64,000 nt of DNA from SYLG01 sp965226945 (GTDB taxonomy: Bacteria; Planctomycetota; Planctomycetia; Gemmatales; Gemmataceae), in NCBI GenBank assembly GCA_965226945.1, contig OZ245717.1, positions 7,440,001-7,504,000 of the forward strand. Direction: 5' to 3'. Of the stretch, positions 34,364 to 42,798 are shown piece by piece. Position numbers and translations under genes: made by a program. Numbering within the stretch: the stretch's first letter is position 1; every line of letters begins with the position of its first letter. The notes below the pieces were generated by a model that worked only from the letters and a program-made list of their open reading frames with translations, was not told the DNA's origin and searched no databases.

Positions 34364-35569
34364 CTATTTTTGCAGATACAGCCAAACGAATCCGGTGCGC
34401 TTCTCGGTCATGAATGTGCTCCGTTTTTCGTAGAGTTTATTAAACTTCAAATTGGCTGCATTGCGCTTCTCTTCGCTTGCCTCCGCATTGATCTCTTTTG
34501 ACACCTCCGCAACCTCCGCTTGCCAGGCATCAACTTTCTTTTTGAACTCTTCGTCGGACAGGCCCTTGGCCGGAGATACGAGATTGACATTATCTCCGAC
34601 AAGCAGATCGAGCTTGCCGTCCCCATTAATGTCGGCGACCCAAATGCGGGTGGAATTGGCAGGCCCTTTCAGATCCTCCTCCTTGAGAGGTTGGCCGTAG
34701 GGTATGTCCTTGGCGCTAGCAATGAGCACCTGAAAGGTTGTCATTTCCGGTGGTTTTCCTTTGCCTCCTCGATTCTCTGACCACTGGATGCTACCGTCCG
34801 AAGACCCGCTCAGGATGTCGAGATCGCCGTCACCATCCCAGTCAATCACGAACGGGTCACTATGGTGGCCGTCGCCTTGGCGACCGATGATTTTCAAAGG
34901 CTTGCCGCCTGACTTGATGACTTCGGGTTTGGGCTGGAATTTGCCCTTACCTTCACCCTTGAACCAGTAGAAGGAGCCAGCAAAGGTTCCCACCACCAAG
35001 TCGAGTTTGCCGTCGCCATCCCAGTCGATTGCGAAGGGACGCGTGCAAATCTTCTCGATGAGCTGATCCTTGTCCTTGGTGGGAATAATCAGCGGTTGGC
35101 CGTCAGTACCGTTCAAGATTTTGGCAGGAGTGAAGGTGCCGTCTGACTTGCCGTGTAAGACTTGAAAGAGCCCCGCCATGTCTTGTTCCATGCGGGAGTA
35201 CGAACCGGAAAGAATGTCTCGATGCCCGTCTCCGTCAATGTCCACAAACTGTGGAGTTGAGGAGGTGCATCACCAAACGCCAGGAATTTCGGCAGTTTTG
35301 CCCGAGGCCTGCAGCCAGGTCCCCGGCGCAAACTTCTGATCGCCAAGATGCTTGAACGCCTTGATTTTCCCCTGGTTGAACTGGCCAACCAAAAGGGTGA
35401 ATTCGCCCTTGCCTTCCAGGTCGGCCCAGCAAGGGCAAGCATACCCAGGGGATTCGACCCCAATCGCCTTGTCGCCTGCCTTCAGGCGCACCGGCGGTGC
35501 GAAATCGGCAGCCTGGCTCAGGGCGGATCCACCGCCAACCAGGAGTGCCGCGAAAAGGAATGATCTCAT
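34364..35569 (-). CDS. Secreted FG-GAP/VCBS repeat protein with an in-frame TGA (selenoprotein candidate or pseudogene)
   Basis: A signal peptide (MRSFLFAALLVGGGSALSQA) opens a frame that runs through residue 99 to TGA at 35270-35272 and then continues in the same frame to 34364, for 401 codons in all. Sequence on both sides fits one protein: ACPCWADLEGKGEFTLLVGQFNQG before the TGA and PQFVDIDGDGHRDILSGSYS, FVIDWDGDGDLDILSGSSDG and VADINGDGKLDLLVGD after. The last three are FG-GAP calcium-binding propeller repeats. The TGA is followed directly by TGC (Cys). No frameshift or second stop exists. Either selenocysteine is inserted, helped by the hairpin at 35241-35255, or a recent nonsense change truncated the gene. 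Function beyond extracellular adhesion-like propellers is unknown. Confidence 0.75.
35241..35255 (-). promoter_or_regulatory. Candidate bacterial SECIS hairpin downstream of in-frame TGA
   Basis: On the transcript TCCAC-AGTTT-GTGGA forms a 5-bp stem with a 5-nt loop, extended below by CAA/TTG across a small internal loop. It begins 14 nt after the TGA and its loop begins 19 nt after, with G as the second loop base. Bacterial SECIS searches look for a loop 16-37 nt from the UGA with a G in its first two positions. Short hairpins also arise by chance. Confidence 0.4.
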
Positions 35570-35845
35570 CGAACGATCCCTCCAACTGACAAGATGGGCC
35601 TGTTCTTCCTGGCAAGAGCCAGGGCGGCTCTCGCCCGAATCAACAGGAGCCGGCTTAACGAACCGGCCACACGGTTCATTATGGCAAAGTCAGCGACGAT
35701 CCACACGCACTTTTGCCCTGATTTTTCCCTGATTTGTTGATCTGATTTTTGCGCCGCCAGACCACGGACACGTGCTGAAGCAATAGGGTAGGATAGGCGC
35801 ATCGTTTGCAGTCGATCGCCATCGGCTCCTACAGAGGTGCTGCAG

Positions 35846-37042
35846 ATGATCAATCGGATCATGATGCTCTTGATATTCCTTCTGGTCCCGGCCACTCTTG
35901 CGGCGCAGGGGCCCGCGCCTTCGCGGAAACCGCCAAGCGACGCGCAATTCACGGAACTTTGCCGTAAAGTGCAGGCCAGCCTGGATCAACAGCGCCAGGA
36001 GGCCGAATTCCCCGGAGCGACCATCGGTTTTGTTCTTGGCGATGGCAGATCGGCCAGCGTTTCCACAGGATTTGCCGATCTGGAATCGAAAACCAAACTC
36101 AAACCGGCCGACCGGATGCTGGCAGGAAGTATCGGCAAAACCTTCGTGGCGGCCGTGCTTTTGCAACTGGTCGAGGAGAGCAAGATTGCTCTCGATGACC
36201 CGCTATCGAAATGTCTCGGAACGGAAGACTGGTTTGCACGCTTGCCCAACGGCCGGGATTTGACCGTGCGCATGCTCGCCCACCAGACGAGCGGCTTGCC
36301 CGAGTATTTTGAAGTCAAGGGATTTATGAGGGCGCTGACGGGCAATGCCGATAAAGTCTGGAAACCTTCGGAATTGATCTCTTTTATCCTTGATGCCAAA
36401 CCGCTTTTCCCGGCGGGCAAGGGCTGGTCCTACGCCGACACGAACTACATTCTGATCGGCATGGTCATTGAGAAAGCGACCGGCAAGCCCCTCTTTGACG
36501 AGATCGATCGCAGATTGCTCAAGCCCTGGAAACTTGAACGCACGATTGCTTCCGATCGACGCGTGATCCCCGGGCTGATTCCCGGCTACGCCGCGCAAGG
36601 AAATCCGCTGGGATACACCGGCAGGACGATCCTTGCAGGCCAATTCGTCATCAATCCGCAAATGGAATATGCCGGCGGCGGCCTGGCCTCGACGGCCGAG
36701 GACTTGGCGAAGTGGGGGAAGCTTCTTTACGAGGGTAAGGTTTTTCAAAAGAAAGAGACTCTGGCGTTATTACTCAGCGGCTTCGATGCTTCGGGCGGCC
36801 GGGGCGGAGGCAAAGGGACGAAATACGGTGTCGGGGTTCAAATTCGCGAATCGCCCTGGGGAATCAGTTACGGTCACGGTGGCTGGTTTCCCGGCTATCT
36901 CTCCGAGGTGGAGTATTTCCCCGAGCACCGTATTTCCGTGGCGGTGCAGTTCAATAGTGACAACCGCCGCGAAATCAAAAAGGGCCTTCGAGCCTATATC
37001 GGCGATGTCACTCGTATTTTGCTTGCGTCCGCAAATGATTGA
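35846..37042 (+). CDS. Secreted serine hydrolase of the beta-lactamase/penicillin-binding fold
   Basis: The protein (398 aa) has a signal peptide ending at LAAQG. The class C-type motifs are SxxK in AGSIGKTF (nucleophile Ser and general base Lys) and HGG in YGHGGWFPGY, in place of KTG. The middle motif region reads WSYADTNYILIGMVIEKATG, where family members usually show YSN; here it is YAD. Such proteins act as esterases, D-aminopeptidases or peptidases more often than as resistance enzymes. ATG 35846 follows GAGG at 9 nt; the GTG at 35837 is less likely. It converges on the HEAT-repeat gene, with an unusual hairpin pair between them. Confidence 0.85.
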   Translation: MINRIMMLLIFLLVPATLAAQGPAPSRKPPSDAQFTELCRKVQASLDQQRQEAEFPGATIGFVLGDGRSASVSTGFADLESKTKLKPADRMLAGSIGKTFVAAVLLQLVEESKIALDDPLSKCLGTEDWFARLPNGRDLTVRMLAHQTSGLPEYFEVKGFMRALTGNADKVWKPSELISFILDAKPLFPAGKGWSYADTNYILIGMVIEKATGKPLFDEIDRRLLKPWKLERTIASDRRVIPGLIPGYAAQGNPLGYTGRTILAGQFVINPQMEYAGGGLASTAEDLAKWGKLLYEGKVFQKKETLALLLSGFDASGGRGGGKGTKYGVGVQIRESPWGISYGHGGWFPGYLSEVEYFPEHRISVAVQFNSDNRREIKKGLRAYIGDVTRILLASAND

Positions 37043-37088
37043 CATTTTATCGGTAATATCATGTTTGGTATTACTGATAAAATGTCAA
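37039..37088. terminator. Long AT-rich inverted repeat between convergent genes
   Basis: A 20-bp arm at 37039-37058 pairs with 37069-37088 with one G-T wobble, around a 10-nt loop. It overlaps the stop codon of the serine hydrolase. It is symmetric and could end transcription from both sides. Confidence 0.65.
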
Positions 37089-37094
37089 TGTTAA

Positions 37095-37124
37095 AAAGAG
37101 ATTTTTATATTATAATATCTCTTT
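37095..37124. terminator. Second hairpin between the same convergent genes
   Basis: AAAGAGAT at 37095-37102 pairs with ATCTCTTT at 37117-37124 around an AT-only loop. It lies 33 bp from the HEAT gene's stop and could be that gene's own terminator. Confidence 0.45.
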
Positions 37125-37157
37125 CTTAAAAATATAATAAACTTATATATATAAAAT

Positions 37158-39248
37158 TTACTTTTTCTTCTCGATTTGGGTGATCGCCAAGGCCGCCCGG
37201 GCCTTCACGGGGTTGTTGGGATCGGATTCGGCCACTTTGCGCAGGGCTGGTAGAACTCTCTCGGCCTCTGGCCCTACTTGACCCAGAGCGATGGCAGCAC
37301 GCAGGCGAATGTACGGTTCAGGCGATTGGAGCATTGCCTCCATTTCAGGAAGCAAAGGAAGGGCGGCTTCGCCAAGCCTGGGCAATTTTCTTGCAAGTTC
37401 CAGAACATGGTCCTCCTTGGGCCCCTTCGCCAGTTGCAAGCGGATCCATTCCTTTGCCGGTTGGGCCGAGGCCGGAGCGATTTTGACGATCGCCAACGCC
37501 GCGTCGACCGAGGCATTCCGCGGATCGTTGAGTTGCCCGATCAGGGCAGGAACCGCGTGTTGAGCGGCCGGACCCATTTTGAGGAGCAGTTCGACGATTC
37601 GGTCGCTGGATGCAGCACCTGATCCGGCACGGCCAAGCATTTTCGCCAGGACCTCCACTGCTTCGCTTTCGCGGTTCTTTGGGTCGATCATTGCCAGCGC
37701 CATCGCGGCATGAGCCTTGTAAAGGCTCGGGTCGGGTGATTGGTAGAATTTTTCCACGGCCGCGATCGCGGCGTGTGCTCTTGGGCCCAGGCTTGCAAGC
37801 GCATCCAACACGTCGAGGATCTTGGAGTCGGAGTCGATGACCAGGGCCTCATTCAAGGGGCCCACCGCCTCACCCGCGTCAGCCAGGTTGATGGCAACGA
37901 GTGCCAAGGCGGCATCGCGGCGAACCTCGAGATCGGGATCGTGCGCCACCCTTTTGAGCGAAGCCGTTGCCGATACGCCAGCATCTGCAATGACGGTCAG
38001 CCAGCGCAAGGCACTCAGGCGCATCGGCTTATCGGTCGATTCAATCGCTTCGGCGAGCACGGCCACCACTTCCGGTGCCAGCGGCCCGCGCCAGTGTCGG
38101 CTGACCAGCCCGATGGCTGCGGCAAAACGGACGTCGAGTTCGTTGTCCTTGAGCGCGGCCATGAGGTCGCCTTCATAGCGGTGACTTTCAGGCGAAGCAG
38201 ACAGCGCGGTGGCGGCGCCCGCACGCTGAAGTTTGCTTGGGGCGGATTTCAGCCAATCGCGAAGTTGCGGCTGGACCGGCATGCGAGACAACACATCGAT
38301 CCCCTCACTGCGAACGAGGGGCTGGGAATCTTCGAGCAGCGGTCGCAATGCTTCGAGCACTTTTCCGCGATTCGCGACGCGGCCAAGCATCTGGGCGGGG
38401 ATCGCCCCGGTTCCGCATTTCTTCAGATGAAATTCTCCTGCTTTCACGGCTGCGATCACGGCGGGAATGATCTCTTCAGCCCGCTCCGGCGTACGGGCGA
38501 GCAGACTGTGCGCCGCGGCCAGCTGAACCTTGGGTACGGTGTCGTTGAGAGAACGGCTCAACGCCTCGGAAATCTCCTTCGCCAAGCTTCCTGCCCGCGC
38601 CAGCATGTCTTTGGCTTTGAAGGAAACGGTGCCGCAAAGGGATTCATTGTCGCCCAGGAGATAGCAGGCTCGTTCCCGCACGAGCGGATCGGCATCGGCG
38701 GTCAAGTCGAGCAGATGGCGGGTGATTTCGACGGGGTGCTTTTGGGGAAGCTCGCAAGAGAAAAGAGAGACACCGCCCCAAAGCCTGTTGTATTCGAGGA
38801 TGAGGTCGCGCGTCGTCTCTCGCTTTGGTCCCTCTATGCGCAAAAGTGCGTTGGCGGCCGCGACCAGGTAGGCATAAGAGCGCTTTGGCGATCTGGCGCG
38901 TTCTTTGAGCTCGGCAACCGATTCCTTGGCAGCTTGGCCCAGGCTGCCAAGTACGGTGGCCGCTTCGGCATCAATCGAGAATTTCGAATGATCACTCCGT
39001 TCCCACTGCAAAAGTTCGGTAATTTGCGGCAGAGATTTTTTGGCGGTTTCGGAGTCGGTTTGAAGGCGCGCGAGGGCTTCATGAACGGTCTGTTCGTCCC
39101 GGCTTGCGAGAGCCCGGGAAAGATCCGCAGGTGAACCGTTTGCCTTTTGAGCGAAGGCGGCCGGAAAGAAGAAAGGAGGGCAGGTCTGGGAAAGCACCGC
39201 GCAAAGAAAGAGTTTCGAAATGTCAGGAACGGCTCGGTTGCGTTTCAT
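37158..39248 (-). CDS. Secreted HEAT-repeat protein
   Basis: A signal peptide (ending PAAFAQ) precedes about 660 residues of HEAT-like helical repeats, seen as repeated units such as LVRERACYLLGDNES, KVQLAAAHSLLARTP, DVRFAAAIGLVSRHW, EVRRDAALALVAINLADAG and YIRLRAAIALGQVGPEAERVLPALRKVA. These solenoids bind proteins or polysaccharides; no enzymatic motif is present. The protein is 696 aa. The ATG at 39248 has only a weak ribosome site, but the signal peptide supports it. Confidence 0.82.
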   Translation of the reverse strand: MKRNRAVPDISKLFLCAVLSQTCPPFFFPAAFAQKANGSPADLSRALASRDEQTVHEALARLQTDSETAKKSLPQITELLQWERSDHSKFSIDAEAATVLGSLGQAAKESVAELKERARSPKRSYAYLVAAANALLRIEGPKRETTRDLILEYNRLWGGVSLFSCELPQKHPVEITRHLLDLTADADPLVRERACYLLGDNESLCGTVSFKAKDMLARAGSLAKEISEALSRSLNDTVPKVQLAAAHSLLARTPERAEEIIPAVIAAVKAGEFHLKKCGTGAIPAQMLGRVANRGKVLEALRPLLEDSQPLVRSEGIDVLSRMPVQPQLRDWLKSAPSKLQRAGAATALSASPESHRYEGDLMAALKDNELDVRFAAAIGLVSRHWRGPLAPEVVAVLAEAIESTDKPMRLSALRWLTVIADAGVSATASLKRVAHDPDLEVRRDAALALVAINLADAGEAVGPLNEALVIDSDSKILDVLDALASLGPRAHAAIAAVEKFYQSPDPSLYKAHAAMALAMIDPKNRESEAVEVLAKMLGRAGSGAASSDRIVELLLKMGPAAQHAVPALIGQLNDPRNASVDAALAIVKIAPASAQPAKEWIRLQLAKGPKEDHVLELARKLPRLGEAALPLLPEMEAMLQSPEPYIRLRAAIALGQVGPEAERVLPALRKVAESDPNNPVKARAALAITQIEKKK

Positions 39249-39551
39249 GATCGGTGATCCATGGCGCCATGTCGAACGAGATCCCGCACCCTAACGTCAA
39301 CTCGCGACCATTCGTTTGCCCAAAAATGGATACGGGCGATGTGTTGCCTTCGTTACAGAAGAGATGGGAACTTGCCGGGTTCTTCGAGCAAGGCGGTTCG
39401 AACAAAAAAGAAAAAGCCGCAGCCGGGAGAAGGCTACGGCTTCGGTCCGAATGTTGATCGTCAGAATCTCTAACAAGAAGATTTTTTCAGCCCGGGTCTG
39501 CCTCGGGAGCCGTTAAGCGATCTGGGAGAACCATTCTGAAAATCATCACCG
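39249..39551. other. Intergenic region, 303 bp, with S9 peptidase terminator
   Basis: Apart from the terminator at 39402-39442 I see no gene. It should contain the promoter of the HEAT-repeat gene on the minus strand. Confidence 0.4.
39402..39442 (-). terminator. Terminator of the S9 peptidase gene
   Basis: An 11-bp stem (39414-39424 with 39432-39442) holds one pair that is G-U only in the minus-strand RNA. It is followed there by TTTTTCTTTTTT. Confidence 0.8.
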
Positions 39552-41630
39552 TCACTTGGCATTCTTGAGGTATTTATCGAACCATGCCAGGTCCCATTCC
39601 ATCTTGGCCTTGCGATTGCTCATCTTGGTCAAGCCGTGCGGTTCGCCCGGGTAAACCACGAGTTCGGTTGGTACCTTGAGGTTTTCCTTGAGGGCGCGAT
39701 AAAGCATGCGGCTATGGCCAGGAGGACAGCGCTCGTCGCCCCCGCCCACATGGATGAGGGTGGGAGTCTTGACATTGCCAAGCTGGTAGGTCGGGCTGGT
39801 CAGCTTGTACAGTTCCGGTTGCTCCCAGGGGAGGCCCTTTTTGAAGACAATCGGGTAGGCCGGTTCATCGTTGAAGCCCCATTCGGCCACGGTGTCGACG
39901 ATGCCCGCGCCGCTGCTTGCCGCCTTGAACTTGATCGGCGAATCCTTCAGCGTGATCAGGCAGTTGGTCAAATAACCCCCATTGCTCCAGCCCATGCATC
40001 CCACCCGGTTTTCGTCGGCAATGCCTTCCTTGATGAGGTGCTGAATGCCGGCGAGGATGTCCTTCACCTCGATGTCGTTTTCCTTACCGATCAGGTCGGT
40101 GAGGTATTTGTCGCCATAACCGGTCGAGCCGCGGTAGTTGGGCAAGAGCACCGCGTAGCCTGCCGCGGAAAAGTAAAGCCGGCCATTGTGCGGATCGAAG
40201 TTGAGGTCGGCTTTGGTGCTTGTGGTGGGCCCGCCATGGATCGCCACAACCAGGGGCAGCTTATCCCCCTTTTTGTAGCCGGGAGGAAGTTCGAGCACGC
40301 CGCCGGCGGTGGCGCCATCGGGAGCCTTCCAGGTGATGTGCTGCACGCTGGGCATCTTCCAGGTGGCCGTGTGCGGATTGGGGTCGAGCAGTTCCTTGTC
40401 GGGAACCGGATGCGAAACGATCTTGGAAAACGACTGGGGGCCCGATTGCAACTGGACCATTGTTTTGCCGCCGGAGGAACTGAGGCCGTTAACGACCTTG
40501 CCCGGAATGAGCAGGCTCTGAATCGACTCGCGCGCGGTGTCGTGAAAGAGCAGACCGGCATCGCCCGAGCGTTCGCCGAGAAATGTCAGGCCCTCATCGG
40601 TCGTCCAGACCATGGGAGCGCCAAGCCCGCGGCCATAGCCGACCACCTGGGCTCCGTCTTTTCGTTCGACGACGCGGGAGGTCCATTCGCTTCCGGAAAA
40701 CTGAAAGGCGATGATTTCGGCGGGAAAGGCATCGTGCACGGCCGTGAAGGCGAAGCGGGTGCCGCTGGGGTTCCAGCACAGGTTTTCCAACCAGGCATAG
40801 GGGCTGTTCTTGGGATTTTTGCGGTAGCTGTCGCTTGGCGGCGTGGTGACCTTGCCCGCTTCCCAGATATCGACGCGGCTTTCTCCCTCGCTTTTGACGA
40901 CCGTGTCATCGTGCGCGCGGATCATGGCGATCCGCTTGCCATCCTGGCTGGCGGCGAAGCTGCGGATGTAGCGGTCATCATCCAAAACCTTCTCTGCTCG
41001 CCAGGAATTCAGGTCAAGTTTGTGCAATTCCGTGACCTTGCGAACGCCGTGGCCGTATTCGAGCGCCGGCTTGGCGCGCAGTTTGGCGAAATCGTCCTGG
41101 TCGTAAAAGGTCTTGTCGACGCTGTAGTAAAGCGTGTCGGACACCGGGGAGTAATCGAAGCCAGTCACCCCTCCCGCGGCTTTGGTCACCGCGCGCGGTT
41201 CCAGACCATCCAGCGCGGTCGCCTCGGCAGCCGAGAGAGGGAGCAGCTTCAACTTCCACACCTGGGTCGAACCGTCGTAGGGCGGTTTCGTTTCCCCGGC
41301 CTTTTTGCGATTACCCAGGAAATACAGCGCGTCGCCGTTTGCCGACCATTTGAGGTTATGATCGTTGGCGCGATCAAAAGTCAGACGTTTCGCGACTCCC
41401 TTGCCGCTGGCCGGCAGGACCCAGACGTCGCTTTTGCGGTTATCCTCTCCTTTGTCCCAGACCGCAAGGGTGTAGGCGATTTGCCTTCCATCAGGCGAAG
41501 TGGCCAGTTCGAGCACCGTATTCAGCGTGAAGTAATCATCGGGAACGATAGCGTGGGTTGGCTCTTCTGCCCAAGCGGGTACCGGTCCAAGGCAACTTGC
41601 CAGGAGGATAAAACCAAGAAACAAGCGCAT
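39552..41630 (-). CDS. S9 family prolyl oligopeptidase-type peptidase (secreted)
   Basis: This 692-residue peptidase has a signal peptide (LFLGFILLASCLGPVPAWAEE). An N-terminal beta-propeller follows, with WD40-like PD40 repeats (LATSPDGRQIAYTLAVWD, RSFAASQDGKRIAMIRAHDD). The C-terminal alpha/beta-hydrolase domain has the nucleophile in CMGWSNGGYLTN, Asp in HVGGGDERCPPGHS and His in YPGEPHGLTK. Upstream LPLVVAIHGGPTTS is the oxyanion-side strand. The order matches acylaminoacyl peptidases and dipeptidyl peptidase-like enzymes. ATG 41630 follows GGAG at 8 nt and fits the signal peptide; the frame extends to 41675 without one. Confidence 0.92.
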   Translation of the reverse strand: MRLFLGFILLASCLGPVPAWAEEPTHAIVPDDYFTLNTVLELATSPDGRQIAYTLAVWDKGEDNRKSDVWVLPASGKGVAKRLTFDRANDHNLKWSANGDALYFLGNRKKAGETKPPYDGSTQVWKLKLLPLSAAEATALDGLEPRAVTKAAGGVTGFDYSPVSDTLYYSVDKTFYDQDDFAKLRAKPALEYGHGVRKVTELHKLDLNSWRAEKVLDDDRYIRSFAASQDGKRIAMIRAHDDTVVKSEGESRVDIWEAGKVTTPPSDSYRKNPKNSPYAWLENLCWNPSGTRFAFTAVHDAFPAEIIAFQFSGSEWTSRVVERKDGAQVVGYGRGLGAPMVWTTDEGLTFLGERSGDAGLLFHDTARESIQSLLIPGKVVNGLSSSGGKTMVQLQSGPQSFSKIVSHPVPDKELLDPNPHTATWKMPSVQHITWKAPDGATAGGVLELPPGYKKGDKLPLVVAIHGGPTTSTKADLNFDPHNGRLYFSAAGYAVLLPNYRGSTGYGDKYLTDLIGKENDIEVKDILAGIQHLIKEGIADENRVGCMGWSNGGYLTNCLITLKDSPIKFKAASSGAGIVDTVAEWGFNDEPAYPIVFKKGLPWEQPELYKLTSPTYQLGNVKTPTLIHVGGGDERCPPGHSRMLYRALKENLKVPTELVVYPGEPHGLTKMSNRKAKMEWDLAWFDKYLKNAK

Positions 41631-41941
41631 GAAGAACTCCGGGGAAGATGAGAGGAGGGTATCGAGGAATTCCACATGGGGGGAGCCTGTTCGTCAACCA
41701 CGATCTCGGGTATTTGAGGAGCATGGGACGGGTACGGGAAAGGATGACGCAGAGGCCCAGAAGGCGATCCGACCCGCATTCGCTGAATCGATGGCCCGCG
41801 GCGCCCACGCCATCCTCAACGGACGAAAAGAATTCGTGCAAATCTCAAAAAATTGGTCCAAACGTGTCGTTGCCGGGAAATTGACTCCGACGTTTCGGTA
41901 GTCCCATCCACTTTTTACCGGTGATGCGAAAGGATCTTGCC
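41631..41941. other. Divergent intergenic region, 311 bp
   Basis: It lies between the minus-strand peptidase and the plus-strand VOC gene and should contain both promoters. I see no gene and no certain promoter boxes. Confidence 0.35.
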
Positions 41942-42364
41942 ATGAAAGTTCAGCCGTATCTTTTCTTTGATGGTCGTTGCGAGGAGGCGATTCGCTTTTA
42001 TCAAAAGGCCCTTGGCATCGACCAGGTCAGCCTCTTGAGGCGTAAGGATAGCCCGGAACCTCCCGTCTCCGGTGCGCTTCCGCCCGGCTGCGAAACCAAG
42101 ATCCTCCATGCGAGTTTCCGACTGGGCGAGACGACCGTCATGCTCTCCGACGGCCATTGTCAGGGAAGTCCCAACTTCCAAGGTTTCTCCCTGACTCTGA
42201 GTCTGGCCACCGCGGCCGAGGCAGAGCGGCTCTTTCCCTTGCTCGCCGATGGCGGCCAGGTGCAAATGCCCCTGACTGCCACCTTCTATTCACCGTGCTT
42301 TGGCATGGTGGCCGACCGCTTCGGAGTGTCCTGGATGCTCCTGGTCGAACCGAAGAAGTCCTAA
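41942..42364 (+). CDS. VOC-superfamily (PhnB-like) protein
   Basis: The product (140 aa) belongs to the glyoxalase/vicinal oxygen chelate family, PhnB subgroup. It starts MKVQPYLFFDGRCEEAIRFY, has ILHASFRLGETTVMLSDG in the middle, and FYSPCFGMVADRFGVSWMLL near the end, the three usual blocks. AAGGA precedes ATG 41942; the upstream ATG at 41921 lacks a site. It is the first gene of a three-gene module with YCII and an ECF42-type sigma factor, a linkage known for this family. Its reaction is unknown. Confidence 0.87.
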   Translation: MKVQPYLFFDGRCEEAIRFYQKALGIDQVSLLRRKDSPEPPVSGALPPGCETKILHASFRLGETTVMLSDGHCQGSPNFQGFSLTLSLATAAEAERLFPLLADGGQVQMPLTATFYSPCFGMVADRFGVSWMLLVEPKKS

Positions 42365-42399
42365 ATTTCCAGGGAAGAGATTCAAAAAGGAGTTCATCG

Positions 42400-42798
42400 G
42401 TGAAATACATCCTGCTCATGCAATTCCCAGTTGCCGGTTGGGAGGGAGGCAATCTGACCAACTGGAAACCCGAGGAGATCAAGGCAAATGGTGACTTCCT
42501 GCGTTCCTTGAACAAGGACCTTGCCGACGCTGGGGAACTGGTCGCAGTCGAGGGGCTGGGCGGGCCGGGCCAGTTGAAGGTCGTGCGTGCTCAAGCGAAC
42601 GGTACGATCGCAATCACGGATGGACCGTTCCCTGAGGCCAAGGAATTTCTCGCCGGCTACTGGATTGTCGATGTCCCCTCCGCCGAACGGGCGTATGAGA
42701 TTGCCGGCAGGCTGTCGGCGATTCCTGGACCCGGCGGCAAACCTTCAAACCTGCCCATTGAGGTCCAGCCCATCATGCGGCATTGCGGCGATCTTTGA
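42400..42798 (+). CDS. YCII-related (DGPF domain) protein
   Basis: Start is GTG 42400, preceded by AAGGAG at 7 nt. The 132-residue protein begins with KYILLMQFP and carries AITDGPFPEAKEFLAGYWIVDV, which holds the DGPF motif that names the family. The C-terminal IEVQPIMRHCGDL is also typical. Ferredoxin-like YCII proteins may be small enzymes, but these DGPF members have no demonstrated reaction that I know of. They are repeatedly found next to ECF42-type sigma factors, as here, and are likely regulated by them. The TGA overlaps the sigma start at TGATG. Confidence 0.88.
   Translation: MKYILLMQFPVAGWEGGNLTNWKPEEIKANGDFLRSLNKDLADAGELVAVEGLGGPGQLKVVRAQANGTIAITDGPFPEAKEFLAGYWIVDVPSAERAYEIAGRLSAIPGPGGKPSNLPIEVQPIMRHCGDL

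Noticed and set aside
37740..39134. A 464-codon plus-strand frame over the HEAT gene
   Set aside because: The minus strand shows clear HEAT repeats and a signal peptide, so this is a shadow.
39636..41651. A 671-codon open frame antisense to the S9 peptidase gene
   Set aside because: The minus strand encodes a full peptidase with all motifs. The antisense frame is a by-product of GC-rich codon use and shows no domain.
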